Assembly (NCBI RefSeq): GCF_000719555.1
Contig: NZ_JOGX01000050.1
Span: forward strand, 1-46,262
Length of the DNA: 46,262 bases
From: Streptomyces sp. NRRL F-5727
GTDB taxonomy: Bacteria > Actinomycetota > Actinomycetes > Streptomycetales > Streptomycetaceae
Direction: 5' to 3'
Both the position numbers and the translations under genes were made by a program. How positions within the stretch are numbered: position 1 is the stretch's first letter; each line of letters opens with the position of its first letter. Under the pieces are notes generated by a model. That model saw only the letters and a program-made list of their open reading frames with translations. It was not told where the DNA came from and searched no databases. This document shows, in pieces, positions 8,565-17,736 of the stretch.

Positions 8565-8609
8565 GACGCCCAGCCTACTGGCGGGCACCGACAGCGGCCC
8601 GGAGCCCGC

Positions 8610-9242
8610 TCAGAGCTCCGCGGAGGCGCCGGACGCGAGCCGCTGGTGGTCGGTGCCGCCGAGCCCGCCGATCTGCCGGTCGTAGATCGGCCGGGCCAGG
8701 TCGGTCAGGAGCGCGTCGTGGATGTCGTACGCCCGGCGCGGCCTCACCTCGCGGACGTAGTCGATCACCTCGGAGATCTTGTTCCACGGCGCCATCACCG
8801 GCAGCAGCAGGGTGTCCACCGGGCGGCCGGGGACGGTGAGGGCGTCGCCGGGGTGGAAGACGGCGCCGTCGACGAGGAAGCCGACGTTGGTGATGCGCGG
8901 GATGTCCGGGTGGATCACGGCGTGCAGCTCGCCGTGGACCTCGACGTCGAAACCGGCGGCGGTGAAGGCGTCGCCGTGCCCGACGGTGTGCACCCGGCCG
9001 GGGAACGCCGGCGCCAGCCGGTCGGCGACGCTCCGCAGGGTCCAGATCTCGGCGGCAGGGTTGGCGTCGAGGGCGGCCCGGAGCCGGCCCTCGTCGAAGT
9101 GGTCCGGGTGCTCGTGGGTGACGAGGAGGGCGTCGGCGCCCAGCACCGCGTCCTCCTCCGTGAACATCCCGGGGTCGAGGACGAGCGTCCGCCCGTCCTT
9201 CTCCAGCCGGACACAGGCGTGGGACTTCTTCGTCAGCTTCAC
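8610..9242 (-). CDS. Metallo-beta-lactamase-fold hydrolase
   Basis: The 210-residue protein has the metal-binding motif HEHPDH (residues 43-48), preceded by TLVLDPG and followed by an H in GELHAVIH and an FHPGDAL motif (a Zn-ligand Asp). This is the UPF0173/UlaG-like branch of the MBL fold. The family includes phosphodiesterases and lactonases, so the substrate is open. The gene lies 45 bp upstream of the exonuclease gene on the same strand, which may reflect co-transcription without proving a repair role. Confidence 0.85.
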   Translation of the reverse strand: MKLTKKSHACVRLEKDGRTLVLDPGMFTEEDAVLGADALLVTHEHPDHFDEGRLRAALDANPAAEIWTLRSVADRLAPAFPGRVHTVGHGDAFTAAGFDVEVHGELHAVIHPDIPRITNVGFLVDGAVFHPGDALTVPGRPVDTLLLPVMAPWNKISEVIDYVREVRPRRAYDIHDALLTDLARPIYDRQIGGLGGTDHQRLASGASAEL

Positions 9243-9294
9243 GGCCTCACCCTACGCCGGGCGTGCGGGCCCGGCGCGGTCCGAGCGGCACGGC

Positions 9295-10569
9295 CTACGC
9301 GGGCGGCGTGGTCTCCTCGGTGATCACGCGGCCGACCGTGGCGAGGGCGGTCTCGGCGGCCGGGAGGCCGCAGTAGACGGCGGTGTGCAGCACGATCTCG
9401 CGGATCTCGGCGGGCGACAGGCCGTTGCGGAGCGCGGCCCGGGTGTGGTCGGCGAGCGCCTCCCGGTGCCCGCCGGCGATCAGCGCCGTCAGGGTGACGA
9501 CGCTGCGGGTGCGCCGGTCGAGGCCGTCCCGGGCCCAGACCTCGCCCCAGGCGTAGCGGGTGACGAGCTCCTGGAAGGCGCCGGCGTCCGGGTCGGCGAG
9601 CGCCCGGTCGACATGGGCGTCGCCGAGGATCTCGCGGCGCAGCCCGAGCCCCTTCTCGTACGGGTCGGGGCGGGCCGCCGGGGCCTCCGCGGCGTCCTCG
9701 GCCGCGGCCGGGACGGGGGCGGGCGACTCGGCCGGGACCGGGGCGGCGGTGGGGACGGGCGGCGGGACGGCCAGGGTGCCGCTGGTCTCCGGGCCGGTCG
9801 CCGAGAAGTGCTCCAGGAGCAGGTCGGTGACGGCGGCCGGCTGCTCGACCGGGGCGAGGTGGGAGGCGCCCGGGACGACGGCCAGCTTGGCGTCGGCGAT
9901 GCCGGCGACGAGGGTACGGGCCTCGGCGGGGCCGGTCACCCGGTCCTCGGAGCCGACCAGGACCAGCGCGGGCACGCCGATGCTGCCGAGGGCGGCGCGG
10001 ACGTCGAAGACGGCCAGCGCCTCGCAGGCGGCGACGTAACAGGCGGCGTCGGTGGTCCGCACCATCTGGACGGCCCAGTCGACGATGGCCGGCTGGTTGG
10101 CGGCGAAGTGCGGGGTGAACCACTGCTCGGGCGCGGTGCGGGCCATCGGCTCCAGGCCGTTGGTGCGGACCACGACCCCGCGCTGGCGGAACTCGTCGGG
10201 GGTGCCGAACCGCGGCGCGGTGGCGACCAGCGCCAGCGAGGCGACCCGGTGCGGGGCGCGCAGGGCGAGGTCCAGGCCGACGGCGCCGCCGAGGGAGCAG
10301 CCGGCGTAGCCGAAGCGCTGGACGCCGAGGGTGTCGAGGGTGGCGAGGAGGCGGTCGCCGAGCTCCGCGACGGAGGTGAAGGGCTGGGCGGGGGCGCCGC
10401 CGTGGCCGGGCAGGTCGAACCGGACGACGCGCCGGTCCCGGGTCAGCTCCGGGATCTGGCGGTCCCACATGTGGAAGGTGGTGCCCAACGAGGGGCCCAG
10501 GACCAGGACGGGAGCGTCGTCGGGCCCGTCGACTCGGTATTGCAGGGTGTTCGTCGGTGTCTCACTCAC
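9295..10569 (-). CDS. pcaL: Fused 3-oxoadipate enol-lactonase / 4-carboxymuconolactone decarboxylase
   Basis: The 424-residue protein joins two enzymes of the protocatechuate branch of the beta-ketoadipate pathway. Residues 1-262 are an alpha/beta hydrolase with nucleophile loop GCSLGG (Ser92), Asp in GSEDRVTG and His in GASHLAP. After a Pro/Ala/Glu-rich linker (about 263-300), residues 300-424 form a carboxymuconolactone decarboxylase domain (RREILGDAHVDRAL, WGEVWARDGLDRRTRSVVTL, HTRAALRNGLSPAEI). Such PcaL fusions are known in Streptomyces and Rhodococcus. No other pca gene lies nearby, so this may be a stand-alone paralogue acting on another lactone. The start is a GTG. Confidence 0.88.
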   Translation of the reverse strand: MSETPTNTLQYRVDGPDDAPVLVLGPSLGTTFHMWDRQIPELTRDRRVVRFDLPGHGGAPAQPFTSVAELGDRLLATLDTLGVQRFGYAGCSLGGAVGLDLALRAPHRVASLALVATAPRFGTPDEFRQRGVVVRTNGLEPMARTAPEQWFTPHFAANQPAIVDWAVQMVRTTDAACYVAACEALAVFDVRAALGSIGVPALVLVGSEDRVTGPAEARTLVAGIADAKLAVVPGASHLAPVEQPAAVTDLLLEHFSATGPETSGTLAVPPPVPTAAPVPAESPAPVPAAAEDAAEAPAARPDPYEKGLGLRREILGDAHVDRALADPDAGAFQELVTRYAWGEVWARDGLDRRTRSVVTLTALIAGGHREALADHTRAALRNGLSPAEIREIVLHTAVYCGLPAAETALATVGRVITEETTPPA

Positions 10570-10573
10570 TCGC

Positions 10574-10616
10574 CCGACCCTCTCATCCCGCCGCGTCGCG
10601 CGCGGCGCCGGGTCGG
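10574..10616 (-). terminator. Nested inverted repeat after the helicase gene
   Basis: Outer arms CCGACCC (10574-10580) and GGGTCGG (10610-10616) enclose inner arms CCGCG (10591-10595) and CGCGG (10601-10605). It sits 38 bases past the helicase stop and just before the pcaL start. There is no T-run. It may act as a factor-independent stop or an attenuator ahead of pcaL. Confidence 0.4.
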
Positions 10617-10653
10617 AGGTCGGGGTGTGACGAGGCTCCCGTCCGGTCCGGGG

Positions 10654-12078
10654 TCAGCGGCCCCGGCGGATCCGGGCGGCCTTGCGGGCCTCGGCCAGCT
10701 TGCGCTCCTCGGCGGACCGCCGGGACTCGTTCTTCGCCCGGCCGGGCTTGCCGGGGACGGTGCCGATGCCGCGGAACTGCGCGCCGCCCCGCTTGGGGCG
10801 CTCGGTGCTGGGGGCGGCGCCGTCGACGGGGACGCCGGACGGCGCGCGGGCGCCGGTGAGGCGGGTCAGCTCCGCCTCGCCGGAGCGGACCTGGGTGACC
10901 CGGGGCCGGAGCCCGGCGTCCGCCATCAGCCGCAGCACGTCCTTGCGCTGGTCGGGCAGGACCAGGGTGACGACGGTGCCGGAGCCGCCGGCGCGGGCCG
11001 TGCGGCCGCCGCGGTGGAGGTAGTCCTTGTGGTCGGCGGGCGGGTCGACGTTCACGACGAGGTCGATCTCGTCGACGTGGATGCCGCGCGCGGCCACGTT
11101 GGTGGCCACCAGGACGGTCACCTCGCCGGCGCGGAACCGCTCCAGGGTGCGGGTCCGCAGCGGCTGGGACTTGTCGCCGTGCAGGGCGGCGGCCCGTACG
11201 CCGCTGCCGCGCAGGTGCGCGGTGAAGCGGTCGACGGCCGCCTTGGTGGCCAGGAACATGATCACGCGCCCGTCGCGGGCGGCGATCTCGGTGGCGGTGG
11301 CGAACTTGTCGGCGCCGTGCACCTGGAGGACGTGGTGCTCCATGGTGGTGACGGCGGCGGCCGAGGGGTCGACGGAGTGGACGACCGGGTCCCGCAGGTA
11401 GCGCTCGACGACGAGGTCGACGTTCCGGTCGAGGGTGGCGGAGAACAGCATCCGCTGGCCGTCCGCGGGCACCAGGTCGAGGAGGGCGGTGACCTGGTCG
11501 GTGAAGCCCAGGTCGGCCATCTGGTCGGCCTCGTCGAGGACGGTGATCTCCACCCGGTCGAGCCGGGCGTCCTTGCGTTCGACGAGGTCCAGGAGGCGGC
11601 CGGGGGTGGCGATCACGACCTCGGCGCCGTCGCGCAGCGCGGTGGCCTGCCGGCCGATCGACATGCCGCCGACCACGGTGGCGAGCCGCAGCCGCAGCGC
11701 CCCGGCGTACGGTGCGAGCGCGTCGGTGACCTGCTGGGCCAGTTCGCGGGTGGGGACGAGGACCAGGGCGCGGGGCCTGCGGGCCTCGGCGCGACGGCCG
11801 GCGAGGCGCACCAGCAGCGGCAGCCCGAAGGCGAGCGTCTTGCCGGAGCCGGTCCGGCCGCGGCCGAGGACGTCACGCCCGGCGAGGGCGTTCGGCAGGG
11901 TCGCCGCCTGGATCGGGAAGGGGGTGACGACGCCCTGCGCGGTGAGCAGCTCCCGTACCGCGGCAAGCAGCCCCAGCTCGTCGAAGGAGGCGACGGCGGG
12001 GAGGGCCGGCGTGGCACCGGCGTGCTGCGCGAAGTCGTCCTCGGCTGCGGTGGGGCGGGAACTGTTCATGGGGTCCAT
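10654..12078 (-). CDS. DEAD-box ATP-dependent RNA helicase
   Basis: This 474-residue RNA helicase has a complete motif set: Q-motif FPIQ, Walker A GRTGSGKT (residues 74-81), PTRELAQQ, TPGRLLD, DEAD, SATL, then in the second RecA domain a RGIHVDEIDLVV block and HRGGRTARAG. The C-terminal 100 residues are basic and Arg/Lys-rich (GGAQFRGI...KPGRAKNESRRS), a likely RNA-binding tail. It probably remodels mRNA or ribosomal RNA. ATG 12078 is followed in frame by another ATG at 12069; neither has a strong ribosome site. Confidence 0.93.
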   Translation of the reverse strand: MDPMNSSRPTAAEDDFAQHAGATPALPAVASFDELGLLAAVRELLTAQGVVTPFPIQAATLPNALAGRDVLGRGRTGSGKTLAFGLPLLVRLAGRRAEARRPRALVLVPTRELAQQVTDALAPYAGALRLRLATVVGGMSIGRQATALRDGAEVVIATPGRLLDLVERKDARLDRVEITVLDEADQMADLGFTDQVTALLDLVPADGQRMLFSATLDRNVDLVVERYLRDPVVHSVDPSAAAVTTMEHHVLQVHGADKFATATEIAARDGRVIMFLATKAAVDRFTAHLRGSGVRAAALHGDKSQPLRTRTLERFRAGEVTVLVATNVAARGIHVDEIDLVVNVDPPADHKDYLHRGGRTARAGGSGTVVTLVLPDQRKDVLRLMADAGLRPRVTQVRSGEAELTRLTGARAPSGVPVDGAAPSTERPKRGGAQFRGIGTVPGKPGRAKNESRRSAEERKLAEARKAARIRRGR

Positions 12079-12105
12079 TGTGACCCGGCGCGGACGGCGC
12101 GCGGG

Positions 12106-12684
12106 TCACGGGCTGGTGGTGGAGACCGTGAAGACGCGGGGGAAGGCCGGGTCGGTGAGGTCGACGGTGATGTCGGAGGTGGGGCGGGGGTCCTCGCGGG
12201 TGACGGTGGTGCCCGACCAGGTCAGGCCGTCGGGGAAGGTCCAGCCGACGATGTCGGCGTCCCGGCCGGAGACCGTGATCCGGCCGGAGGTGAGCGCGGA
12301 GCGGCTGGTGCCGGACTCGGCGAGGAAGGCGTCGAGGCCGGCCGCCGTGGTGGTGAACTGCACGTAGAGCCGGCTGGTCCGCCAGTTGCTGGTCTCGTAG
12401 TAGGCGACGCCGGAGGCGCCCGCCGGGACGGGGACCTCGAAGACCCGGCGCTTCATCAGCGAGGGCCAGTTGTCCTGGAGGCCGACGACGGAGGACTCGC
12501 GCTCCTTGTCGACGCCGCTCGCCCGGCTCTGCCCGGCGGAGATCACCAGATAGCCGGCCGGGATGCCGACGAGCAGGACGATGATGACCGCCGTCAGCCA
12601 GCGGCGGCGGATCATCCGTCCCCGGTCCTCCGGCATCCGCTGCTCGGCGTGGCGCTGCTCGGGCAGCCGCTCCTGCACGCTCAT
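12106..12684 (-). CDS. Single-pass membrane protein coupled to the ROK kinase gene
   Basis: The 192-residue protein has a charged cytoplasmic N-terminus (about 30 residues), one membrane helix (WLTAVIIVLLVGIPAGYLVIS), and an extracytoplasmic beta-rich domain of about 140 residues with no cysteine. I do not recognise the domain. Its ATG overlaps the kinase stop by 4 bp (12681-12684), so it is translationally coupled to a sugar kinase although it looks like a surface-exposed protein. It is the last gene of the carbohydrate operon. The family seems common but undescribed in Streptomyces. Confidence 0.8.
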   Translation of the reverse strand: MSVQERLPEQRHAEQRMPEDRGRMIRRRWLTAVIIVLLVGIPAGYLVISAGQSRASGVDKERESSVVGLQDNWPSLMKRRVFEVPVPAGASGVAYYETSNWRTSRLYVQFTTTAAGLDAFLAESGTSRSALTSGRITVSGRDADIVGWTFPDGLTWSGTTVTREDPRPTSDITVDLTDPAFPRVFTVSTTSP

Positions 12685-13841
12685 GAGCCGGGGTCCTCGG
12701 GGGTGCGGGGGGCGCGGCCGTGCGTCCCGGGGCGGAACGCCTGCGCGTACCGCTCGTACCGCTCGTAGCGCTCCACCCGGCGCCGGTTGGCGCGGCGGAA
12801 GCGGCGGGCGACCAGCCGGGCGAGGTCGGCGGCGCCGACCATGCCGGCCTCGGGGCCGAGCTGGGCGCGGGTGATGCGGGCCTCGGGGCGGTAGCCGCGG
12901 CCGGTGAGGTGGCGGCGGAAGGCGTCCCGGGCGGGGCCGATGAGCAGGTCGTCGGCGGCGGAGACGCCGCCGCCGATGACGAAGCAGGAGGGGTCGAGGG
13001 CGGCGGCGAGGTTGGCGATGCCGACGCCGAGCCACTGCCCGATGTCCTGGAGCAGTTCGACGCACATGGCGTCGCCCTCGCGGGCCAGCTCGGTGATGAG
13101 CGGGCCGGTGATGTCGGGGACGTTCCCCTTGACCCGCTCGATGATCCCGTACGCCACCGGGGAGTCGGCGGCGGCCAGCTCGCGGGCCTCGCGGACCAGG
13201 GCGTTGCCGGAGCTGTACTGCTCCCAGCAGCCGCGGTTGCCGCAGGGGCAGCGGTGGCCGCCGGGCACGACCTGCATGTGGCCGAACTCGCCGGCCACGC
13301 CGTACTTGCCGCGCTTGACCCTGCCGTCCTCCAGGATGGCGCCGCCGATCCCCGTACCGAGGGTGATCATGACGAGGTGGTCCTCGCCGCGGCCGGCGCC
13401 GAAGCGCCACTCGGCCCAGGCGGCCGTGTTGGCGTCGTTGTCCACCATGACGGGGACGGCCAGCCGGTCCTGGAGGGCGTCGCGGAGGGGTTCGTTGCGC
13501 CAGGCGAGGTGGGGGGCGAAGAGGACGCGGGCCCGGTCGGCGTCGACCCAGCCGGCCGCGCCGATGCCGACGGCGTGCACGTCGTGCCGGTCGGAGAGGT
13601 CCAGGACCAGCTCGACGATGGTGTCCTCGACGACCTTGGGGCTCTTGGACTTGTCGGGGGTCTCGGTGCGGATCTTCTCCAGGATGGTGCCGTCGGCGTC
13701 GACGACGCCCGCCATCACCTTGGTCCCGCCGATGTCGATGCCCACCGTCGGCACCCGGGGCGCCGACAGGTGGGAGCGCCGCTCGCGGGTCCCGACGGTC
13801 CGCAGGACACCGCCCCGGGCGGGGTCACGGTAGGTACTCAT
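12681..13841 (-). CDS. ROK-family sugar kinase (glucokinase-like)
   Basis: The protein has about 386 residues. It carries the phosphate loop DIGGTK (36-41), a catalytic Asp in VDNDAN (136), the second phosphate loop LGTGIGG (161-167) and the ROK zinc-site motif GHRCPCGNRGCWEQY (Cys198, Cys200, Cys205). It has a 30-residue N-terminal extension and no helix-turn-helix, so it is a kinase and not a ROK repressor. The C-terminus has an odd tail with repeated RYERY units. The start ATG 13841 fits the kinase core; the open frame upstream is non-homologous. It follows the sugar ABC genes by 56 bp, so it probably phosphorylates the imported carbohydrate. Confidence 0.88.
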   Translation of the reverse strand: MSTYRDPARGGVLRTVGTRERRSHLSAPRVPTVGIDIGGTKVMAGVVDADGTILEKIRTETPDKSKSPKVVEDTIVELVLDLSDRHDVHAVGIGAAGWVDADRARVLFAPHLAWRNEPLRDALQDRLAVPVMVDNDANTAAWAEWRFGAGRGEDHLVMITLGTGIGGAILEDGRVKRGKYGVAGEFGHMQVVPGGHRCPCGNRGCWEQYSSGNALVREARELAAADSPVAYGIIERVKGNVPDITGPLITELAREGDAMCVELLQDIGQWLGVGIANLAAALDPSCFVIGGGVSAADDLLIGPARDAFRRHLTGRGYRPEARITRAQLGPEAGMVGAADLARLVARRFRRANRRRVERYERYERYAQAFRPGTHGRAPRTPEDPGS

Positions 13842-13897
13842 CGGCTCGATTCTGCCAGGAGGGGCGTCGGGTCCGCGTGATGAGGCGGCGGGTCGGG

Positions 13898-14686
13898 TCA
13901 CGGGCCGGAGGGGCGCTCCAGCTCGTGGCGGAGGTCGTCCAGCTCGCTGCCGCCGGCCATCTGGCGGGTCAACTCGTCGAGCGTCACCGAGTCCTTGGTG
14001 TGGCTCGCGGCCATCACGCCGCGCTTGAGCAGCACGAACCGGTCGCCGACGAGGTAGGCGTGGTGGGGGTTGTGCGTGATGAGGACCACGCCGAGGCCCT
14101 GGTCGCGGGCGGCGGCCACGTACTTGAGGACGACGCCGGACTGCTTGACGCCCAGGGCGGCGGTCGGCTCGTCGAGGACGAGGACCTTGGCGCCGAAGTG
14201 GACCGCGCGGGCGATGGCCACGCACTGGCGTTCGCCGCCGGAGAGGGTGCCGATGGGCTGGTCGACGTCGCGCAGGTCGATGCCCATGCGGAGCAGCGCC
14301 TCGCGGGTGGTGGTCCGCATCCGTTCGGTGTCGAGCCGCCTGAGGGGCCCCTTGCCCTTCGTGGGTTCCGAGCCGAGGAAGAAGTTCCGCCAGACGGGCA
14401 TCAGCGGGACGACGGCGAGGTCCTGGTAGACGGTGGCGATGCCCCGGTCGAGGGCGTCGCGCGGGTTGGCGAGGGTGACCTCCTCGCCCTCGACGCGGAA
14501 GGTGCCGGCGTCGTGCCGGTGCAGACCGGCGACGATCTTGATGAGGGTGGACTTGCCGGCGCCGTTGTCGCCGAGGACGCAGGAGATCTCGCCGGCCCGG
14601 ACCTCCAGGGAGACCCCTTCGAGGGCGCGGATGTTGCCGTAGTACTTGCTGACGCCGGTCAGCTCCACCAGCGGGGTCGTGGTCAC
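13898..14686 (-). CDS. Carbohydrate ABC transporter ATP-binding protein (short FrcA-type)
   Basis: The 262-residue protein has a single ABC domain. Walker A is LGDNGAGKS (38-46), the Q-loop [10 protein letters not shown], the signature LSGGE, Walker [13 protein letters not shown] and the switch THNP. Partners of this permease family often have two fused ABC domains (RbsA/XylG, about 500 residues); this one is the short FrcA form and must act as a homodimer. Its GTG overlaps the permease stop by 4 bp (GTGA). It powers uptake of a monosaccharide or polyol. Confidence 0.9.
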   Translation of the reverse strand: MTTTPLVELTGVSKYYGNIRALEGVSLEVRAGEISCVLGDNGAGKSTLIKIVAGLHRHDAGTFRVEGEEVTLANPRDALDRGIATVYQDLAVVPLMPVWRNFFLGSEPTKGKGPLRRLDTERMRTTTREALLRMGIDLRDVDQPIGTLSGGERQCVAIARAVHFGAKVLVLDEPTAALGVKQSGVVLKYVAAARDQGLGVVLITHNPHHAYLVGDRFVLLKRGVMAASHTKDSVTLDELTRQMAGGSELDDLRHELERPSGP

Positions 14687-15747
14687 TTGGTCGCCTCCAC
14701 GCGCCTGCGGATCCAGGCGTTCAGCAGGGTCGCGAGCAGCAGCATCGCGCCCAGGAAGAACTTGAACCAGTCGGGGTTCCACTCGGCGTAGACGATGCCC
14801 TTGCTGGTCATGCCGAAGATGAGGGCGCCGACGGCGGAGCCGATGGCCGAGCCGTAGCCGCCGGTGATCAGACAGCCGCCGATGACGGCCGCGATGATGT
14901 AGATCAGCTCGTTGCCGACGCCTTCGCCGGACTGGACGACGTCGAAGGAGAAGAGCAGGTGCTGGCCGGCGATCCAGGCGCAGAGGGCGACGCCCATGTA
15001 GAGGCCGATCCTGGTGCGGTGGACCGGGACGCCGACCGCGCGGGCCGCGTCGGCGCCGCCGCCGACGGCGAAGATCCAGTTGCCGAAGCGGGTGCGGAGC
15101 AGGATCCAGGTGGCCACCGCCACCAGCCCGAACCACCACAGGATGGTGACCTTCAGCTCCACGCCGCCGACCGTGAGGGTCGAGGCGAAGACGGAGTGGG
15201 CGGAGGGGAAGCCCTCCATGTCGGCGATCGACTTGGTGGAGACGGTGCCGGTGATCAGCTTGGTGAGGCCCAGGTTCAGGCCGGTCAGCATGAGGAAGGT
15301 GCCGAGCGTGATGATGAAGCTGGGCAGCTTCGTCCGGGTCAGCATGAAGCCGTTGAAGGCGCCGATGGCCAGGGTGACGAGCAGCGAGACGCCGACGCCG
15401 ACCCAGACGTTCGCGGTCATCTGGTAGCTGAACATCGACGAGACCAGCGCGGAGCTGGTGACGAGGACGCCGGCGGAGAGGTCGAACTCGCCGCCGATCA
15501 TCAGCAGGGCGACCGGCACGGCCATGATGCCGAGGGTGGAGGCCGCGTAGAGGACGGTGCCGAGGCTGGACGGGCGCAAAAAGCTGTCGGCGGCGAACGC
15601 GAAGAAGACGAAGACGGCGACCGCGCCGACGACCGAGCCCAGCTCGGGGCGGGCGAGGAGCTTCTTCAGCGGGGTGGTGCGCAGGAGGCGTTCGTCGACG
15701 TGGTCGACGCCGTCGCCCGGTGCGGACGGCGGGGCGGTGGCGCTCAT
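14683..15747 (-). CDS. Carbohydrate ABC transporter permease (RbsC/FrcC family)
   Basis: This 354-residue membrane protein has an N-terminal cytoplasmic stretch of about 35 residues and then eight to ten hydrophobic segments. Family blocks present are [49 protein letters not shown] and [15 protein letters not shown]. These identify the ribose/xylose/inositol permease family (BPD_transp_2). The ATG overlaps the binding-protein stop by 4 bp and the stop overlaps the ATPase start, so the three transporter genes are fully coupled. Confidence 0.92.
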   Translation of the reverse strand: MSATAPPSAPGDGVDHVDERLLRTTPLKKLLARPELGSVVGAVAVFVFFAFAADSFLRPSSLGTVLYAASTLGIMAVPVALLMIGGEFDLSAGVLVTSSALVSSMFSYQMTANVWVGVGVSLLVTLAIGAFNGFMLTRTKLPSFIITLGTFLMLTGLNLGLTKLITGTVSTKSIADMEGFPSAHSVFASTLTVGGVELKVTILWWFGLVAVATWILLRTRFGNWIFAVGGGADAARAVGVPVHRTRIGLYMGVALCAWIAGQHLLFSFDVVQSGEGVGNELIYIIAAVIGGCLITGGYGSAIGSAVGALIFGMTSKGIVYAEWNPDWFKFFLGAMLLLATLLNAWIRRRVEATK

Positions 15748-16763
15748 CGGGTCCCCCGCTCCGCGTACTCCCTGAGGGCCCCGGCCTGGTCCTTCGTGAT
15801 GATCTGCGGTCCGGTCAGGACGGGCTTGCCGCCGCCGAGGACGTCGGCGTTGTAGCGGTAGAGCCAGAGCAGGTCGACGGCCTCGTAGCCCTGGAGGTAG
15901 GGCTGCTGGTCGACGGCGAAGCCGAGGGTGCCGTCGGCGAGCGCGGCGGCGACCTTGGCGTTGAGGTCGAAGGTGTCGACCTCGGCCTTGCTGCCGGCGC
16001 TCTTCGCGGCCTGCACGGCGGCGTCGGCGAAGGGGGCGCCGAGGGTGACCACGGCGTCCACGTCCTTGTCGGACTGGAGCTTGGCCTCGATGGACGCCTT
16101 CACGTCGGGCATGTTGGTGCCGTCGACGTAGAGGTTGACCAGCTCGCCGTCGAAGGTCTCCTTCGTGCCGGCGCAGCGCTGCTCGTGGCCGACGTTGCCC
16201 TGCTCGTGCAGGACGCAGAGGGCCTTCTTGCGCCCGCGCTTCGTCAGCTCCTCGCCGACGGCCTGGCCGGCGACGGTCTCGTCCTGGCCGATGTGGGTGA
16301 GGGCGCCGAACTCCTCGGACTGCGCGGCGCCGGAGTTCACGGTGATCACCGGGATGCCGGCCTTGACGGCCTTCTCCACGGCGGCCTTCATCGCGTCGGG
16401 CTTGGCGAGGGTCACGATGAGCCCGTCGACGCCCTTGGCGACGTACGAGTCGATCAGCTGCGCCTGCTGCTGGGACTCGTCGCTGTGGGCGTAGAGGAAG
16501 TTGATGTTGTCCTTGGCGGCGGCCTGCTCGGCGCCGTTCTGGACGATGTCCCAGAAGGTGTCCCCGTCGCCCGAGTGGGTCACCATCGCGAAGGTCCAGC
16601 GGGGGGTGTCCACGGCCGCCCGGCCCTGGGCCGCGGCCGCCTTGCGGGCGTCCTCCGCCCGCTTGCCGCCCGTGCTGCTGCACCCGGCGAGCGCTCCCGT
16701 GAGCGCGAGTGCGAGCACGGCGCCGATCGCGGCGCGTACCCCTCCTGTCCGAAGCCTGGTCAC
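15744..16763 (-). CDS. Carbohydrate-binding lipoprotein (periplasmic-binding-protein-like domain 4)
   Basis: This 339-residue surface lipoprotein has a signal with lipobox ALAGC (Cys28). The mature part is the RbsB/LacI-type sugar-binding fold: [16 protein letters not shown] at the first strand, then [40 protein letters not shown] and [19 protein letters not shown]. Two extra Cys around the HEQRC loop may pair. GTG 16763 is chosen because AAGGAGG lies 10 bases upstream and the signal peptide begins there; longer in-frame starts add a His-rich non-signal stretch. The ligand could be inositol, ribose, xylose or a similar compound. Confidence 0.9.
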   Translation of the reverse strand: MTRLRTGGVRAAIGAVLALALTGALAGCSSTGGKRAEDARKAAAAQGRAAVDTPRWTFAMVTHSGDGDTFWDIVQNGAEQAAAKDNINFLYAHSDESQQQAQLIDSYVAKGVDGLIVTLAKPDAMKAAVEKAVKAGIPVITVNSGAAQSEEFGALTHIGQDETVAGQAVGEELTKRGRKKALCVLHEQGNVGHEQRCAGTKETFDGELVNLYVDGTNMPDVKASIEAKLQSDKDVDAVVTLGAPFADAAVQAAKSAGSKAEVDTFDLNAKVAAALADGTLGFAVDQQPYLQGYEAVDLLWLYRYNADVLGGGKPVLTGPQIITKDQAGALREYAERGTR

Positions 16764-16834
16764 GAGGCCGTGCCCTCCTTTGTGTCCTTCTGCGTGCATT
16801 GCAGTATCGGTCATGCGGGTCAGGGCGCTCGTCA

Positions 16835-16849
16835 GGGGGCCCCGCCCCC
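16835..16849 (-). terminator. GGGGGC/GCCCCC hairpin between GntR and transporter genes
   Basis: A perfect 6-bp GC stem with a 3-base loop lies 13 bases after the gntR stop, on the same strand, before the binding-protein start. It could separate the regulator transcript from the transporter operon. There is no T-run. Confidence 0.4.
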
Positions 16850-16861
16850 GGTCCGGCGGCC

Positions 16862-17614
16862 CTACGGACGGACCATCAGCTGGAACTCGAAGGAGTAGCG
16901 GCCGGCCCGGTAGAGGTGGGAGCCGAACTCGACGGGCCGGCCGGTCGCGTCGAAGGTGGTGCGCTCCATCGTGAGCAGCGGCGCGCCGGGCTCCTCCGCG
17001 AGGAGCGCGGCCTCCTCGGGGGCGGCGGCGCGGGCGCCGATGGACTGGCGGGCGGTGTGCAGGGCGGGCGCGGCGGCGCGGAGCAGCCGGTAGAGCCCGG
17101 TGGTCTCCAGGGCGGCGGCGTCGACGAGCCCGGCGGGGAGGTGGTTGCGGAGGTACGCCAGGGGCTCGCCGCGCGCGGTGCGCAACCGCTCCAGGTAGTG
17201 GACGCCGGTGCCCTCGGGGACGCCGAGGGCGGCGGCGACGGCCGGTCCGGCGGGTTCGAGGCGGTCGACGAGGACACGGGTGGCGGGGTGGTGGCCGGCG
17301 GCCTCCAGGTCGTCGTAGAGGCTGCTGAGCTCCAGGGGGCGGCGGACGCGGGAGTGGACGACCTGGGTGCCGACGCCCCGGCGGCGGACGAGCAGGCCCC
17401 GGTCGACGAGGGTGCGGATGGCCTGGCGGACGGTGGGCCGGGAGAGGCCGAGGCGGGCGGCGAGGTCGATCTCGTTGCCGAGGAGGGTGCCGGGCGGCAG
17501 GGTCCCGTCGGCGACGGCCTGTTCCAGCTGCCGGGCCAGCTGGAAGTAGAGCGGGACCGGGCTGGCACGGTCCACGGAGAAGGGCGGCAGGGGGGATCCG
17601 GACTGCTTGGCCAC
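16862..17614 (-). CDS. GntR-family transcriptional regulator (HutC subfamily)
   Basis: The protein has 250 residues. A winged helix-turn-helix spans about residues 20-90 (PLYFQLARQLEQAVADGTL, LAARLGLSRPTVRQAIRTL, VRRRGVGTQV). A UTRA effector domain follows (about 100-245: VHYLERLRTARGEPLAYLRNHLP, ending YSFEFQLMVRP), which marks the HutC subfamily that binds sugars, sugar phosphates or small acids. It sits upstream of the transporter operon and divergent from the dehydrogenase at 17737, so it most likely controls both. A perfect palindrome, TTGTCCTGACAA, lies in the shared gap. The start is GTG 17614. Confidence 0.92.
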   Translation of the reverse strand: MAKQSGSPLPPFSVDRASPVPLYFQLARQLEQAVADGTLPPGTLLGNEIDLAARLGLSRPTVRQAIRTLVDRGLLVRRRGVGTQVVHSRVRRPLELSSLYDDLEAAGHHPATRVLVDRLEPAGPAVAAALGVPEGTGVHYLERLRTARGEPLAYLRNHLPAGLVDAAALETTGLYRLLRAAAPALHTARQSIGARAAAPEEAALLAEEPGAPLLTMERTTFDATGRPVEFGSHLYRAGRYSFEFQLMVRP

Positions 17615-17686
17615 GGCTGGGAGCGTAGCCCCGCCCCGGGACGCCGGGAAGGCGTCGTACCGGGTTCACCGGGGCGCCGCCGGCGC

Positions 17687-17698
17687 TTGTCCTGACAA
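17687..17698. promoter_or_regulatory. Putative GntR operator TTGTCCTGACAA
   Basis: TTGTC-CT-GACAA is a perfect palindrome with 5-base arms. A TTGACA -35-type hexamer starts 4 bases after it (17702-17707) on the + strand, about 30 bases before the dehydrogenase ATG. A dimer bound here would touch RNA polymerase at the -35 element. The compact symmetric form with a 2-base centre fits GntR-family operators. Confidence 0.5.
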
Positions 17699-17736
17699 AC
17701 CTTGACACGGTCCGGCGGGCGCCTCACGGTGGGGCC

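Noticed and set aside
8779..12768. Very long open frame of over 1300 codons on the + strand
   Set aside because: It runs antisense to well-supported genes (MBL protein, pcaL, helicase, start of the ROK region). Its composition is the Gly/Ala/Arg/Val-rich pattern that GC-rich antisense frames produce. The same holds for the other long frames opposite real genes.
12681..13841. ROK-type repressor
   Set aside because: It has no N-terminal helix-turn-helix; the short extension is not DNA-binding-like and the kinase motifs are intact.
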